DNA of 64,000 nucleotides from HKST-UBA178 sp965223815 (GCA_965223815.1 OZ245019.1:372001-436000), one strand, 5' to 3'; shown: positions 31,827 through 41,222, counted from the first letter of the stretch. The notes: generated from the sequence alone by a model not told the origin. A program made the numbers and translations.

Positions 31827-32895
31827 TTGTCGGTTGGAATATCGTGATTTCTCACCGCCATTGGTTGCCGCTTTGCCCGAACTGACTGAACTCGATCATT
31901 TGCCCGCCGGACTGCTGGATCTGGATGCTGATCAATTGGCGCAGGCGCTTGGAGGTCCCACCCTGATCCACTTGCCGGGCCGTCGACCGCAGCCGCTGCT
32001 GGTGTCCGTGTTAATGCATGGCAACGAGACCACGGGTTGGGAGGCGGCGCGGGAACTGCTGACGCCATACTTCTCCGAAGGGCGGGAACTTCCGCGCGCC
32101 TTGAGCCTTTTTATTAGCAATGTATATGCTGCGGCTGTGGGCTTGCGCAGGCTGGATGGGCAGCCGGACTACAATCGTGTTTGGCCCGGGTGTGAGGATT
32201 CAGGTACCCCGGAGCACAGCCTGATGAGTCAGGTCGTGGACATTATGCAGCGGCGGGAGGTGTTTGCCAGCGTTGATGTCCACAACAACACGGGCCTGAA
32301 TCCACACTACGCCTGCGTGAATGTGATCGACAATAGGTTCCTTCATTTGGCGACTATGTTTGGACGTACCGTGGTCTATTTCATTCGTCCATGTGGGGTA
32401 CAGTCGATGGCGATGGCCAGGATTTGTCCAGCGGTTACCCTGGAGTGTGGGAAACCCGGGCAGGCCAATGGTGTAGAGCATGCACGGGCCTATCTCGATG
32501 CCTGCCTGCATCTGGCAGAGCATCCGCAGCAGCCGGTGGCGAGTCAGGATATCGACCTATTCCACACGGTTGCCATCGTCAAGGTGCCCAGTGACATCAG
32601 TTTTGGTTTTGCTGCCGGGGAGCCGGATATACTCTTCGCCAATGGCCTGGACCACTTCAATTTTCGGGAGCTCCCCCGGGGTACTGCCTTTGGACGCATC
32701 CGGCCGGATGTGGGCGTGGGGCTCGCGGTGTGTGATGAGCACGGGAGAGATGTATCCGAGCGCTATTTTTACGTAGAGGATGGCGAGCTGAGACTGAAAG
32801 TGTCCGTCATGCCCTCTATGCTGACACGGGACCAGCGAGTCATTCGTCAGGATTGTCTTTGCTATCTCATGGAGCGCTACGACCACCACCTCTAG
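31795..32895 (+). CDS. M14/AstE-like zinc amidohydrolase
   Basis: A 366-residue protein of the succinylglutamate desuccinylase/aspartoacylase side of the M14 metallocarboxypeptidase clan. Zinc ligands are visible as His75 and Glu78 in 'SVLMHGNETTG' and His163 in 'SVDVHNNTG'; 'QPDYNRVWPG' is a further family motif. It would hydrolyse an amide bond near a carboxylate. It has no signal peptide. The GTG start at 31795 lies within the end of the ligase gene (32-base overlap), indicating tight translational coupling. A ligase and an amidohydrolase together suggest making and trimming one compound; which one is unknown. Confidence 0.75.
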   Translation: MDALSTNGLYNCRLEYRDFSPPLVAALPELTELDHLPAGLLDLDADQLAQALGGPTLIHLPGRRPQPLLVSVLMHGNETTGWEAARELLTPYFSEGRELPRALSLFISNVYAAAVGLRRLDGQPDYNRVWPGCEDSGTPEHSLMSQVVDIMQRREVFASVDVHNNTGLNPHYACVNVIDNRFLHLATMFGRTVVYFIRPCGVQSMAMARICPAVTLECGKPGQANGVEHARAYLDACLHLAEHPQQPVASQDIDLFHTVAIVKVPSDISFGFAAGEPDILFANGLDHFNFRELPRGTAFGRIRPDVGVGLAVCDEHGRDVSERYFYVEDGELRLKVSVMPSMLTRDQRVIRQDCLCYLMERYDHHL

Positions 32896-32921
32896 CAGTC
32901 TTTACACCCCCGGCAAAGACT

Positions 32922-32946
32922 GCCCGGATAGTAGACGGGCCTTTTT
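32922..32946 (+). terminator. Terminator between M14 gene and groES
   Basis: GCCCG (32922-32926) pairs with CGGGC (32936-32940), followed by CTTTTTC. Just upstream a second, stronger hairpin is possible (GCAGTCTTT at 32895-32903 with AAAGACTGC at 32915-32923); it shares two bases with the first. Together they should stop transcription from the murU operon before the groES promoter. Confidence 0.65.
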
Positions 32947-32981
32947 CAACCCTCTGTATCTCGTTTTTTTCCCATTAGCTC

Positions 32982-33009
32982 TTGACTCTGGAAAATCCGA
33001 CCCTATTAT
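32982..33009 (+). promoter_or_regulatory. Sigma-70 promoter of groESL
   Basis: TTGACT (32982-32987) and TATTAT (33004-33009) are spaced by 16 bases, close to consensus. The -10 box runs directly into the CIRCE operator, so HrcA bound there would block RNA polymerase. No sigma-32 type promoter was recognised. Confidence 0.75.
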
Positions 33010-33035
33010 TAGCACTCAATCGGGATGAGTGCTAA
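33009..33035. promoter_or_regulatory. CIRCE operator (HrcA site)
   Basis: Perfect CIRCE: TTAGCACTC (33009-33017), nine bases, GAGTGCTAA (33027-33035). Bound by the HrcA repressor, whose activity depends on GroEL. It lies 66 bases upstream of the groES start codon and overlaps the -10 box. Confidence 0.96.
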
Positions 33036-33101
33036 CAGTTGTGCCGCCCAGATGCATAAATAATTCAGTAATAAACAATCCAGATCAGGAGAAATCGGTA
33101 G

Positions 33102-33392
33102 ATGAATATTCGTCCGCTACAAGACCGAGTGGTCATTCGTCGTATGGAAGAGGAACGCACCAGTGCCGGGGGCATCGTGTTGCCCGACAGCGCAACTGAA
33201 AAGCCCATTCAGGGAGAAGTGGTTGCTGTGGGCAATGGCAAAGTCCTCGATAGCGGTGATTCTCGCCCCTTGGATGTGAAGGTGGGTGACCGGGTGCTGT
33301 TTGGAAAGTATTCGGGTACCGAGGTAAAGCTCGGCGAAGAGACCCTGTTGGTTATGCGGGAAGATGACATCATGGGTGTCATCGAGTCCTGA
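33102..33392 (+). CDS. groES: Co-chaperonin GroES
   Basis: 96-residue lid of the GroEL chamber; seven copies cap one ring in an ATP-dependent way. 'MNIRPLQDRVVIRR' and the mobile loop 'EERTSAGGIVLPDSA' that contacts GroEL are clear, as is 'VGDRVLFGKYSGTEV'. AGGAG lies about eight bases before ATG 33102. First gene of the groES-groEL operon, 52 bases before groEL, under the CIRCE operator. Confidence 0.98.
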   Translation: MNIRPLQDRVVIRRMEEERTSAGGIVLPDSATEKPIQGEVVAVGNGKVLDSGDSRPLDVKVGDRVLFGKYSGTEVKLGEETLLVMREDDIMGVIES

Positions 33393-33444
33393 AGCCAGCC
33401 GCTTTCAAACATAATCCATCTGAATACTTGAGGAATAAATAGAC

Positions 33445-35103
33445 ATGTCTGCGAAAGAAGTGAGATTTAGTGATGACGCCCGCCAGAAGATGCTGGCCGG
33501 AGTCAATGTGTTGGCCAATGCGGTTAAGGTTACTCTGGGACCAAAGGGGCGTAATGTCGTGTTGGAGAAAAGCTTCGGTGCTCCCACCATCACCAAAGAT
33601 GGGGTTTCCGTTGCCAAAGAGATCGAGCTTGCGGACAAGTTCGAGAATATGGGCGCGCAGATGGTCAAGGAGGTATCTTCCCATACATCCGACATCGCCG
33701 GAGATGGAACCACAACCGCCACGGTATTGGCCCAGGCCATGGTTAGGGAAGGCCTCAAGGCGGTTGCTGCTGGTATGAACCCGATGGATCTGAAGCGTGG
33801 TATCGACAAAGCCGTCGAGTCCGCGGTTGGCGTTATGCAGGCCATGTCCAAGCCCTGCAGCGGCGACAAAGAGATTGCCCAGGTCGGAGCTATCTCAGCA
33901 AACGCCGACGCCAACATCGGTGACATTATCGCCAATGCCATGCAGAAGGTCGGTAAGGAAGGCGTTATCACCGTGGAAGAGGGTACTGCTCTGGACAACG
34001 AGCTGGACGTCGTCGAGGGAATGCAGTTCGATCGCGGTTATCTTTCGCCCTACTTCGTCAACAACCAGCAGAGTATGGCTGCTGATCTGGAAGAGCCTTA
34101 CATCCTGCTGCACGACAAGAAAATCTCCAATATCCGCGATCTGCTTCCAGTGTTGGAGGGTGTCGCCAAGGCCGGTAAGCCCTTGTTGATTATCGCCGAA
34201 GATGTTGAAGGCGAAGCCCTGGCGACCCTGGTGGTGAACACCATCCGCGGTATCGTCAAGGTCTGTGCCGTGAAGGCGCCTGGATTCGGTGATCGTCGCA
34301 AGGCGATGCTCCAGGATATCGCTATACTGACCGGCGCAACGGTTATCTCCGAAGAGGTGGGTCTGACCCTTGAAAAGGCCTCTCTGGACGATCTCGGTAC
34401 CGCCAAGAAAGTACAGATCACCAAGGAAGAGACTACCCTGATCGATGGTGCCGGTGCAGAGCACGACATCAAGGCCAGAGTAGATCAGATCCGCGCCCAG
34501 ATCGAAGAGACCTCGTCCGACTACGATCGCGAAAAATTGCAGGAGCGTGTTGCTAAACTGGCTGGTGGTGTTGCGGTGATCAAAGTGGGAGCCGCTACCG
34601 AGGTCGAGATGAAAGAGAAAAAGGCCAGGGTCGAAGACGCCCTGCACGCCACCCGTGCTGCTGTCGAGGAAGGTATCGTACCCGGTGGTGGTGTTGCCCT
34701 GGTGCGGACCTTGCCCACCCTCAAGGATTTAAGGGGTGACAATCACGACCAGGATGTCGGTATCGGTATTGCCGCTAGGGCACTGGAAGAGCCCGTTCGG
34801 CAGATCGTATCCAACGCCGGCGGTGAGGCTTCGGTAGTGGTGTCAAAGATTGCAGCGGGAGAGGGTAATTTCGGCTTCAATGCTGCCAATGGCGAGTATG
34901 GCGACTTGGTTGAGATGGGTATTCTCGACCCTACCAAGGTCACCCGAACTGCGCTGCAGAACGCTGCATCCGTGGCTGGTTTGATGATTACCACCGAGGC
35001 GATGGTAGCCGACGAACCCAAGGATGAGTCTGCGGGCGCAGGCGGTGGTATGCCGGACATGGGCGGTATGGGCGGTATGGGCGGTATGGGCGGTATGATG
35101 TAA
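33445..35103 (+). CDS. groEL: Chaperonin GroEL
   Basis: 60-kDa chaperonin forming a double heptamer that encloses unfolded proteins. 552 residues, full length, with 'VKVTLGPKGRNVVLEKSFGAPTITKDG' (nucleotide site), 'DGTTTATVLA' and the Gly-Gly-Met tail at the C terminus. The repeated GGM codons near 35053-35096 are the normal tail and not a separate repeat. Co-transcribed with groES; the only GroEL in this window. Ends before a strong intrinsic terminator. Confidence 0.98.
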   Translation: MSAKEVRFSDDARQKMLAGVNVLANAVKVTLGPKGRNVVLEKSFGAPTITKDGVSVAKEIELADKFENMGAQMVKEVSSHTSDIAGDGTTTATVLAQAMVREGLKAVAAGMNPMDLKRGIDKAVESAVGVMQAMSKPCSGDKEIAQVGAISANADANIGDIIANAMQKVGKEGVITVEEGTALDNELDVVEGMQFDRGYLSPYFVNNQQSMAADLEEPYILLHDKKISNIRDLLPVLEGVAKAGKPLLIIAEDVEGEALATLVVNTIRGIVKVCAVKAPGFGDRRKAMLQDIAILTGATVISEEVGLTLEKASLDDLGTAKKVQITKEETTLIDGAGAEHDIKARVDQIRAQIEETSSDYDREKLQERVAKLAGGVAVIKVGAATEVEMKEKKARVEDALHATRAAVEEGIVPGGGVALVRTLPTLKDLRGDNHDQDVGIGIAARALEEPVRQIVSNAGGEASVVVSKIAAGEGNFGFNAANGEYGDLVEMGILDPTKVTRTALQNAASVAGLMITTEAMVADEPKDESAGAGGGMPDMGGMGGMGGMGGMM

Positions 35104-35162
35104 CTCGTCCTTTTAAACCTGGTATCTGGCAATCCGCCCCAGGCTATTTGCCATCCACTTAA

Positions 35163-35190
35163 GCCCCGCCTCTGGCGGGGCTTTTGGTTT
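35163..35190 (+). terminator. Intrinsic terminator of groESL
   Basis: Perfect eight-base stem GCCCCGCC (35163-35170) / GGCGGGGC (35174-35181) with a TCT loop, followed by TTTTGGTTT. Lies 60 bases after the groEL stop codon. Confidence 0.93.
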
Positions 35191-35286
35191 GGTACCCACT
35201 GCCAATCCACGGTTGTGAAGTAACTCAGGTAAAATTCCCCTGGCACCCGTATATACCCCGGCGGATTTAATGTAGGAATAGACAAC

Positions 35287-38166
35287 ATGGATGCACTCGA
35301 AACCATCGTTGGAGAGACAGAGGAACGTTGGCTCAGCTGGCAGCAACAGGCCCAGGAAGTGGGTCTCGAGCTGCATCTGGAGCCGGCGTTTGTGGTGGAT
35401 TTGAAAAAGGTATGGGAGGCCAGCGATTTCGTTGCACAGAGCTGCCAGCGGGAGCCTTCCCTATTGGTGGATCTGGTGGCAGGCGGGGATTTGCAACGCC
35501 GTTACGCTGAAGGAGAGCTGGACGGTAAAATGGCCAAAGCGCTCGCGGATGTTGATTCGGAGGCGGGGCTGCACCGGGAGTTACGCCGATTTCGCCGCCG
35601 TGAGATGGTTAGAATCATTTGGCGCGACCTGGCGTCCTGGTCCCCACTTAAAGAGACTTTGGAGGACCTGTCGGCCCTGGCCGACGCCGCGGTGCGGCAG
35701 ACTCTGGAGTTTCTCTACCGTTGGGCTACTCGTAAACAGGGGGTGCCAAGGAACGCGGACGGCGTTCAGCAACATCTGCTGGTAATTGCCATGGGTAAGC
35801 TGGGTGCCAGGGAACTCAACCTCTCTTCGGATATCGACCTCATCTTCACCTACCCCGCGCAAGGTGGGGTCGACGGTCCCCGGTATCTATCGAACGAGCA
35901 GTTTTTTACTCGACTGAGCCAACAGTTAATCAAGGCACTCAACACCCAGACCGCAGATGGATTCGTTTTTAGGGTCGACACAAGATTGAGACCCTTCGGG
36001 GAATCGGGGCCTCTGGCCATGTGCTTTGATGCCATGGAGAGCTACTACGAGTCTCAGGCTCGTCAGTGGGAGCGTTATGCCATGATCAAGTCTCGGGTAC
36101 TGACGGGTGAGCCCGAGGCTGTTGCCCGGTTGGTGGCGATGTTGCAACCTTTCGTCTACCGCCGTTATCTCGACTTCAACGCCATCGAGTCCATTCGCGA
36201 CATGAAGCGTTTGATCGGCAGGGAACTGTTGAAGAAAGGTATTTCCGACAATATCAAATTGGGCCCCGGCGGTATCAGAGAAATTGAGTTCATAGGTCAG
36301 GCTTTTCAGCTAATTCGGGGGGGGCGCCAGCCGGAACTGCAGATTCGCCCGATACTCGAGGTGTTGTCGAACTTGAGTGAGCTCAAGCTACTGCCGGAGG
36401 ATGCGGTGCAGGAGCTGGTGGACGCCTACCGGTTTCTGCGCCTGGTCGAAAACCGTCTCCAGGCCTGGCAAGATCGTCAGACGCATCTGTTACCGGAGAG
36501 TGCAACGGCTCAGTTACGACTAGCACGCGCCATGGGATTCGCTGATTGGCCTGGTTTTCTGGACCAGCTAGATCAGCACAGGGGCCGGGTGCAGGGGCAT
36601 TTCGATATGGTATTTGCTTCCGGCCAGGCCGAGGAAGAGCGGGTGGACCAACGCTTGCTGGCAATCTGGGAGCAGAAGATCGACGGGGAGCAGGCAGTCG
36701 AGATGCTCGAGCAGGCGGGATTCGATGATGGCGAGGCGGTGTTGTCGCTACTCAACGGATTTCGTGGATCCCACAGCTTTCGTCTGCTGAGTATTCGCGG
36801 TCGGGACAGGATGGACCAACTGGTACCATTGCTACTCGCCGCCACCGGTAATGCGCCAAACTCCCGTAATACCCTGGAGCGACTGCTGCGGCTGTTGGAG
36901 GCGATTGCCCGCAGGACCGCCTATCTTGCGCTCTTGCTGGAGAGTCCTGTGGTTCTCTCCCAGTTGGTGCGCCTCGCGAGTGTCAGCCCCTGGATCGCCA
37001 GACAGATCACCCTGTTTCCGTTGCTGCTCGACGAGCTCTTGGATCCCAGAAGGTTGTACAGCCCGCTGCAGCGGTCGAGTCTGGTGCAGGAGTGTCAGAC
37101 TGTTCTTTCGGCGGCCGATGCCGAAGACCAGGAGCAGGTACTGGACAGAATGCGGCAGTTCGCAAACAGCAATAAGCTGCGCGTGGCGGCGGCGGACATC
37201 ACCGGCATGATCCCCATAATGGTGGTAAGTGACTATTTGACGGATATCGCAGAGGTGGTTATCGGTCGTGCCCTGGAACATTCCTGGGCCGATCTGGTGG
37301 CCCGCTACGGATCGCCCCAGGGAGTGCTGGGAGAGGACAAGGGTTTCGCCGTTGTTGGCTACGGCAAGTTGGGCGGTATCGAACTGGGGTACGGATCAGA
37401 TCTGGATTTGGTGTTTCTACACGGCAGTAACGATACCAGCGGTATGACGGCTAACGGCGAGCGGCAGGTATCGAACGATGTCTTCTACGTCAGGGTTGGC
37501 CAGCGGCTGATCCACTACATGACGACTCGCACCGCTTCCGGATTGTTATACGAAATCGACATGCGGCTAAGGCCCAACGGCAATTCTGGCATGCTCGTAA
37601 GTTCCTTGGAGGCCTTTGAGCGTTATCAGAAAGATGACGCCTGGACATGGGAGCATCAGGCGCTACTGCGTGCCAGAGTAGTCGCTGGAGATGCCAAGGT
37701 GGGCGATTGCTTCATACGGATCAGGCGGGAGGTTCTGGGGCGGGAGCGGGACCCCTCGGCATTGCGTCGGGAAGTTAGGGAAATGCGCGAGAAGATGCGC
37801 CGATCGCTGGACAAGAGCGGTAGTGGAGTCTTCGATATCAAACAAGGCAGTGGAGGTATCGCAGATATAGAATTTATGGTTCAATATTTAGTTCTTCGCT
37901 GGGCCTACCGTTACCCGGATCTATTGGATTGGACAGACAATGTCCGTTTTCTGGCTACCCTGGGTAAGAACCGTTTGTTGAGTGAGGAAGTGACCGCAGG
38001 GCTCTCGGACGCCTATCGGGCGTTGCGGGCGGTTCATCATCGAAATGTGCTGAGAGAATCGCCCGGTGTAGTCCCTGATGACGAGCTCATTGAGGAGCGC
38101 AAGTTCGTCACGACGCAGTGGGAAACTATTATCGAGCGTGGTGAGGATGCGCATCCGGACGCTTAG
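35287..38166 (+). CDS. glnE: Glutamine synthetase adenylyltransferase/removase
   Basis: Bifunctional enzyme that adds AMP to, and removes it from, glutamine synthetase according to PII state, so tuning nitrogen assimilation. 959 residues, full length, with two nucleotidyltransferase domains. The N-terminal removase has 'GKLGARELNLSSDIDLIFTYP' and 'DTRLRPFGESGPL'; the C-terminal transferase has 'GKLGGIELGYGSDLDLVFLHG' and 'DMRLRPNGNSGMLV'. Both keep the paired Asp residues that bind metal. ATG 35287 matches the family. It is followed by ilvE after 92 bases, as in Pseudomonas, where the LPS core genes then begin. Confidence 0.97.
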   Translation: MDALETIVGETEERWLSWQQQAQEVGLELHLEPAFVVDLKKVWEASDFVAQSCQREPSLLVDLVAGGDLQRRYAEGELDGKMAKALADVDSEAGLHRELRRFRRREMVRIIWRDLASWSPLKETLEDLSALADAAVRQTLEFLYRWATRKQGVPRNADGVQQHLLVIAMGKLGARELNLSSDIDLIFTYPAQGGVDGPRYLSNEQFFTRLSQQLIKALNTQTADGFVFRVDTRLRPFGESGPLAMCFDAMESYYESQARQWERYAMIKSRVLTGEPEAVARLVAMLQPFVYRRYLDFNAIESIRDMKRLIGRELLKKGISDNIKLGPGGIREIEFIGQAFQLIRGGRQPELQIRPILEVLSNLSELKLLPEDAVQELVDAYRFLRLVENRLQAWQDRQTHLLPESATAQLRLARAMGFADWPGFLDQLDQHRGRVQGHFDMVFASGQAEEERVDQRLLAIWEQKIDGEQAVEMLEQAGFDDGEAVLSLLNGFRGSHSFRLLSIRGRDRMDQLVPLLLAATGNAPNSRNTLERLLRLLEAIARRTAYLALLLESPVVLSQLVRLASVSPWIARQITLFPLLLDELLDPRRLYSPLQRSSLVQECQTVLSAADAEDQEQVLDRMRQFANSNKLRVAAADITGMIPIMVVSDYLTDIAEVVIGRALEHSWADLVARYGSPQGVLGEDKGFAVVGYGKLGGIELGYGSDLDLVFLHGSNDTSGMTANGERQVSNDVFYVRVGQRLIHYMTTRTASGLLYEIDMRLRPNGNSGMLVSSLEAFERYQKDDAWTWEHQALLRARVVAGDAKVGDCFIRIRREVLGRERDPSALRREVREMREKMRRSLDKSGSGVFDIKQGSGGIADIEFMVQYLVLRWAYRYPDLLDWTDNVRFLATLGKNRLLSEEVTAGLSDAYRALRAVHHRNVLRESPGVVPDDELIEERKFVTTQWETIIERGEDAHPDA

Positions 38167-38258
38167 TATCACTCTGGCGCTATGGAACAGCGGCAGCGGA
38201 AATTACTAAGTCCCACACAATTCGATACAGCATATTGTAGCTATTGGAGACGATTGAA

Positions 38259-39182
38259 ATGTCCAATTTTGCGGACCGCGACGGCTGGATTTGGCTGGAT
38301 GGAGAGATGGTGCCCTGGCGGGAAGCGAAGGTGCATGTACTTACTCACACGCTGCACTACGGTATGGGTGTATTCGAGGGGGTGCGTGCCTACGCGACCC
38401 CGGATGGTCCGGCAATTTTCAGGCTGCACGATCACACCAGGCGGCTGCTGCGCTCGGCGCACATCTTGGGCATGAAGATTCCCTATGACGCCAAGACATT
38501 GAATGATGCCCAGATCGCGGCGGTGCGCGAAAACAACCTGGCATCCGCCTATATCCGTCCCATGTGCTTCTTCGGCTCCGAAGGCATGGGATTGCGTGCC
38601 GACAATCTCAAGGTGCACACCACCGTGGCCGCATGGGAGTGGGGCGCCTACCTGGGTGAGGAGAATCTCAAGAACGGCATTCGGGTCCGGGTCTCATCCT
38701 TCACCCGGCACCATGTCAATATCACCATGTGTCGGGCTAAGGCCAATGGCAACTACATGAACTCGATGCTGGCGCTTCAGGAGGCGCTGGCCAACGGTTA
38801 CGACGAGGCGCTGTTGTTGGATACTCAGGGCTATGTCATGGAGGGCTCGGGGGAGAATCTTTTTATCGTTCGCGACGGCGTGCTCTATACCCCCGATCTC
38901 GCCTCGGCACTAGATGGTATCACCCGCCAGACCGTGATTACCTTGGCGGGTGAGTTGGGAGTCCCAGTCCAGGAGAAGCGCATTACTAGGGATGAAATCT
39001 ACATATCAGACGAAGCCTTCTTTACCGGTTCAGCGGCGGAAGTGACACCTATTCGCGAGTTGGACAACAGGACGATAGGCACGGGGTCCCGTGGGCCCAT
39101 TACCGAACGGCTACAGTCACTCTATTTCGATCAGGTGGAAGGGCGACGCGAAGAGCATCCAGAGTGGTTGACCTACGTCTGA
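38259..39182 (+). CDS. ilvE: Branched-chain amino acid aminotransferase
   Basis: PLP enzyme for the last step of leucine, isoleucine and valine synthesis. 307 residues (class IV aminotransferase), with 'WLDGEMVPWREAKVHVLTHTLHYGMGVFEG', the PLP lysine in 'RAKANGNYMNSMLA', 'GEGSGENLFIVRDG' (here 'VMEGSGENLF') and 'FFTGSAAEVTPI'. ATG 38259 is preceded by GGAGA; the open frame five codons earlier is not needed. Sits between glnE and a zinc-finger protein gene. Confidence 0.95.
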   Translation: MSNFADRDGWIWLDGEMVPWREAKVHVLTHTLHYGMGVFEGVRAYATPDGPAIFRLHDHTRRLLRSAHILGMKIPYDAKTLNDAQIAAVRENNLASAYIRPMCFFGSEGMGLRADNLKVHTTVAAWEWGAYLGEENLKNGIRVRVSSFTRHHVNITMCRAKANGNYMNSMLALQEALANGYDEALLLDTQGYVMEGSGENLFIVRDGVLYTPDLASALDGITRQTVITLAGELGVPVQEKRITRDEIYISDEAFFTGSAAEVTPIRELDNRTIGTGSRGPITERLQSLYFDQVEGRREEHPEWLTYV

Positions 39183-39213
39183 TAGCCAGTACAAGCGATA
39201 TCCGGAGAACAAA

Positions 39214-39402
39214 ATGTCCGAAACCAGCGAAGTTGAGACCCAGTCCCAGATCAAAGTCAATCGCAGCCAGCTGCCGTTGAGTTGCCCTACAGCAGAAACC
39301 GATCCCGCAGCGCTTCACCCCCGGGTATATATACCGCTGAAAAAAAGCGGCGACCAGGCTATATGCCCCTACTGCGGTGCAGTGTATCTGCTGATCAACT
39401 GA
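39214..39402 (+). CDS. zf-CHCC domain protein
   Basis: A 62-residue protein with one zinc-binding CHCC set: Cys24, His35, Cys51, Cys54 in 'LPLSCP...LHPRVYIPL...CPYCGAVY'. The domain is the one found in the small complex-I subunit NDUFS6 and in short bacterial proteins next to ilvE in many gammaproteobacteria. Function unknown. The first 18 residues are polar and disordered. It lies 31 bases after ilvE, so it is probably in the same transcript. Convergent with the sulfotransferase gene. Confidence 0.88.
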   Translation: MSETSEVETQSQIKVNRSQLPLSCPTAETDPAALHPRVYIPLKKSGDQAICPYCGAVYLLIN

Positions 39403-39425
39403 CACTACACCGGCCTTTGAACCGC

Positions 39426-40088
39426 TTAGGGGGGATCGAACTGGTAGCCCAGTCCCTCGACGTCGGCCTTGAAAAAATCACCCACTAGCTCCGCCAGTGA
39501 ATCGGAGTAATAACTTCTGTAGTCCTGCTGGCGATCCTGCGCTTGGCGTTTGTGGGGAAGCTTCACGGCGATTATACCGATCTGTTTGCAGATATGATCG
39601 AAATCGGCGGACAGAGACTCGTAGCGGCCGATGAAATCCACCAGAAGTTTTCCCCGCAAATCCACCAGATAGTCCAGCTGGGACTGAATGGAGGTGTCCA
39701 CGTGGTATTGGTAAAGACGGTCCGGATCCAGTTTCCAGCGGATAAACTGATCGAAATCTGAAATCCCTTCCAGCAAATGCGGACGCTCGCGGCGGATGTG
39801 GTGGTAGGAACTCACCTGCAGATCCCAAGGATTGCGAACCACGGCAAACTTGAAAAGCTCTTGAAACAGGATCTCCGGCAGCATCTCCTTGGCGGCGATG
39901 ATGCGAGCATGACGGGGAAACTTGCTGCCGATGCGGTGGCCGCTAATGTGGCTGAGACGGGAGCAGATAAATTGGGGATAGTACCAGGGGTCTCTCCAGC
40001 GCAAGGGCTGCAGGGCCGATCTCACTGAAGTGCCGCCGGTCTTGGCAATGTGAACGAACAGAAAATTGTATTTTATCGAAAGCAGCAT
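39426..40088 (-). CDS. PAPS-dependent sulfotransferase
   Basis: A 220-residue protein of the sulfotransferase family 2 type. 'LFVHIAKTGGTSVRSAL' (residues 10-26) is the 5'-phosphosulfate loop of PAPS-binding proteins, and 'FAVVRNPWDLQVSSYHHIRRERP' the 3'-phosphate site. It would move sulfate from PAPS to a sugar hydroxyl. It is the last gene of a minus-strand group with two GT4 glycosyltransferases and an O-antigen ligase, so its substrate is probably an LPS core or O-antigen sugar. No membrane segment; acts in the cytoplasm before export. Confidence 0.8.
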   Translation of the reverse strand: MLLSIKYNFLFVHIAKTGGTSVRSALQPLRWRDPWYYPQFICSRLSHISGHRIGSKFPRHARIIAAKEMLPEILFQELFKFAVVRNPWDLQVSSYHHIRRERPHLLEGISDFDQFIRWKLDPDRLYQYHVDTSIQSQLDYLVDLRGKLLVDFIGRYESLSADFDHICKQIGIIAVKLPHKRQAQDRQQDYRSYYSDSLAELVGDFFKADVEGLGYQFDPP

Positions 40089-40109
40089 GGGTTACCAATG
40101 ATCACTGTT

Positions 40110-41222
40110 TCACACGGATTTTAGCAACCCCAATGCCTGAAGGTAGCGCCTGGCGCTGACATCGGCCCGGTACTCCTGAACGGCTTGTGCCAGCCTCAGG
40201 TCCTGACTGGGAGTTTGCAACTGGCTGTTCATCGCCTTGGACAATTGTTGGTAGTCACCCATGGGTACCAGGGGGGCTATGCGTCCCCCTTGCAGCATTT
40301 CCGCCGGACCGCTGGGGCAGTCTGTGGATACCACGGGCGTATTCAGCGCCATGGCTTCGGTGAGCACGTTGCCCGACCCCTCCCAGCGGGATGATAGAAC
40401 GAAGAGAGAGGCTCGGGCGATCCAGGCCCAGGGGTTATGTTGAAAACCGGGCATGGATACATCCGCATCAAGGCGAAGTTCGCTTACCAGGGACTCGAGT
40501 GAGTCTCTCGCTTTACCCTCGCCCAGGATGACTAACCTGGCTTCTCTGAGTTTACGCAATTCGGAGAATGCCCTGATCAGAGTTGGAAAATCTTTCTGTC
40601 GGGTTAACCGGCCGGCACCAATGATCACCGGTGTGGCTTGTTCAGCATCGAGCCAGGGGTGAGGTGAAGCCTGCTTGGCCAAGCCCAGCATTCTTTCGGT
40701 TATAACCGGGTTGCGAATTACACGGATACGGTGTTTCGGGATCCGGCATATTTTGTGGGTGTCCAGTGCCACCCCCTCCGAGATGGCTATGACCTGATCT
40801 ATCTTGCGATAAATCCCCGGCATCGGCAGCGTCCTTGCCCAGCGCTGAACGATTCCTCGATCCGCGAGAGCGGCTGACAGGTTAGTCCCCAGTCGAACCG
40901 AGAGATGGGAATTGGTCCCGCTAACCGACCGTGCCATAGCCGCCGCACGTCCTGCCCGATCTTTTGCCGCCAGCAAGGCATGCGGCTGACGGCGTCGCAG
41001 ATAACGAACTATCTCGGGAATGGCTGTCAGAGAATGGTTGGCCCGCAATGGCAGCCAGTTGATCCCCTCGGGGATGGTGTTCAAATGTTCGCTATCGGCG
41101 CGGATGGTCAGGAGGTCAATTTCCAGGGGGTAGTTGACGAATTCCGACATCAGATTCATCAACATATGCTCTACTCCGCCGGCCCCGGAAAAGGATGCCA
41201 GGATAGCCAGCCGTTTATTCAT
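40110..41222 (-). CDS. GT4 family glycosyltransferase
   Basis: A 370-residue retaining GT-B glycosyltransferase. N-terminal acceptor domain starts 'RLAILASFSGAGGVEHMLMNLMSEF'; the C-terminal donor domain has 'VIIGAGRLTRQKDFPTLIRAFSEL' and the EX7E motif in 'SSRWEGSGNVLTEAMALNTPVVSTDCPSGPAEML'. The start codon overlaps the stop of the upstream GT4 gene by four bases. Closely related to that neighbour; probably a tandem duplicate. Donor sugar unknown; it would add a sugar to the LPS core. Confidence 0.85.
   Translation of the reverse strand: MNKRLAILASFSGAGGVEHMLMNLMSEFVNYPLEIDLLTIRADSEHLNTIPEGINWLPLRANHSLTAIPEIVRYLRRRQPHALLAAKDRAGRAAAMARSVSGTNSHLSVRLGTNLSAALADRGIVQRWARTLPMPGIYRKIDQVIAISEGVALDTHKICRIPKHRIRVIRNPVITERMLGLAKQASPHPWLDAEQATPVIIGAGRLTRQKDFPTLIRAFSELRKLREARLVILGEGKARDSLESLVSELRLDADVSMPGFQHNPWAWIARASLFVLSSRWEGSGNVLTEAMALNTPVVSTDCPSGPAEMLQGGRIAPLVPMGDYQQLSKAMNSQLQTPSQDLRLAQAVQEYRADVSARRYLQALGLLKSV

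Noticed and set aside
35053..35096. Short tandem repeat (GGCGGTATG units)
   Set aside because: It is the normal Gly-Gly-Met tail of GroEL, not a separate repeat.
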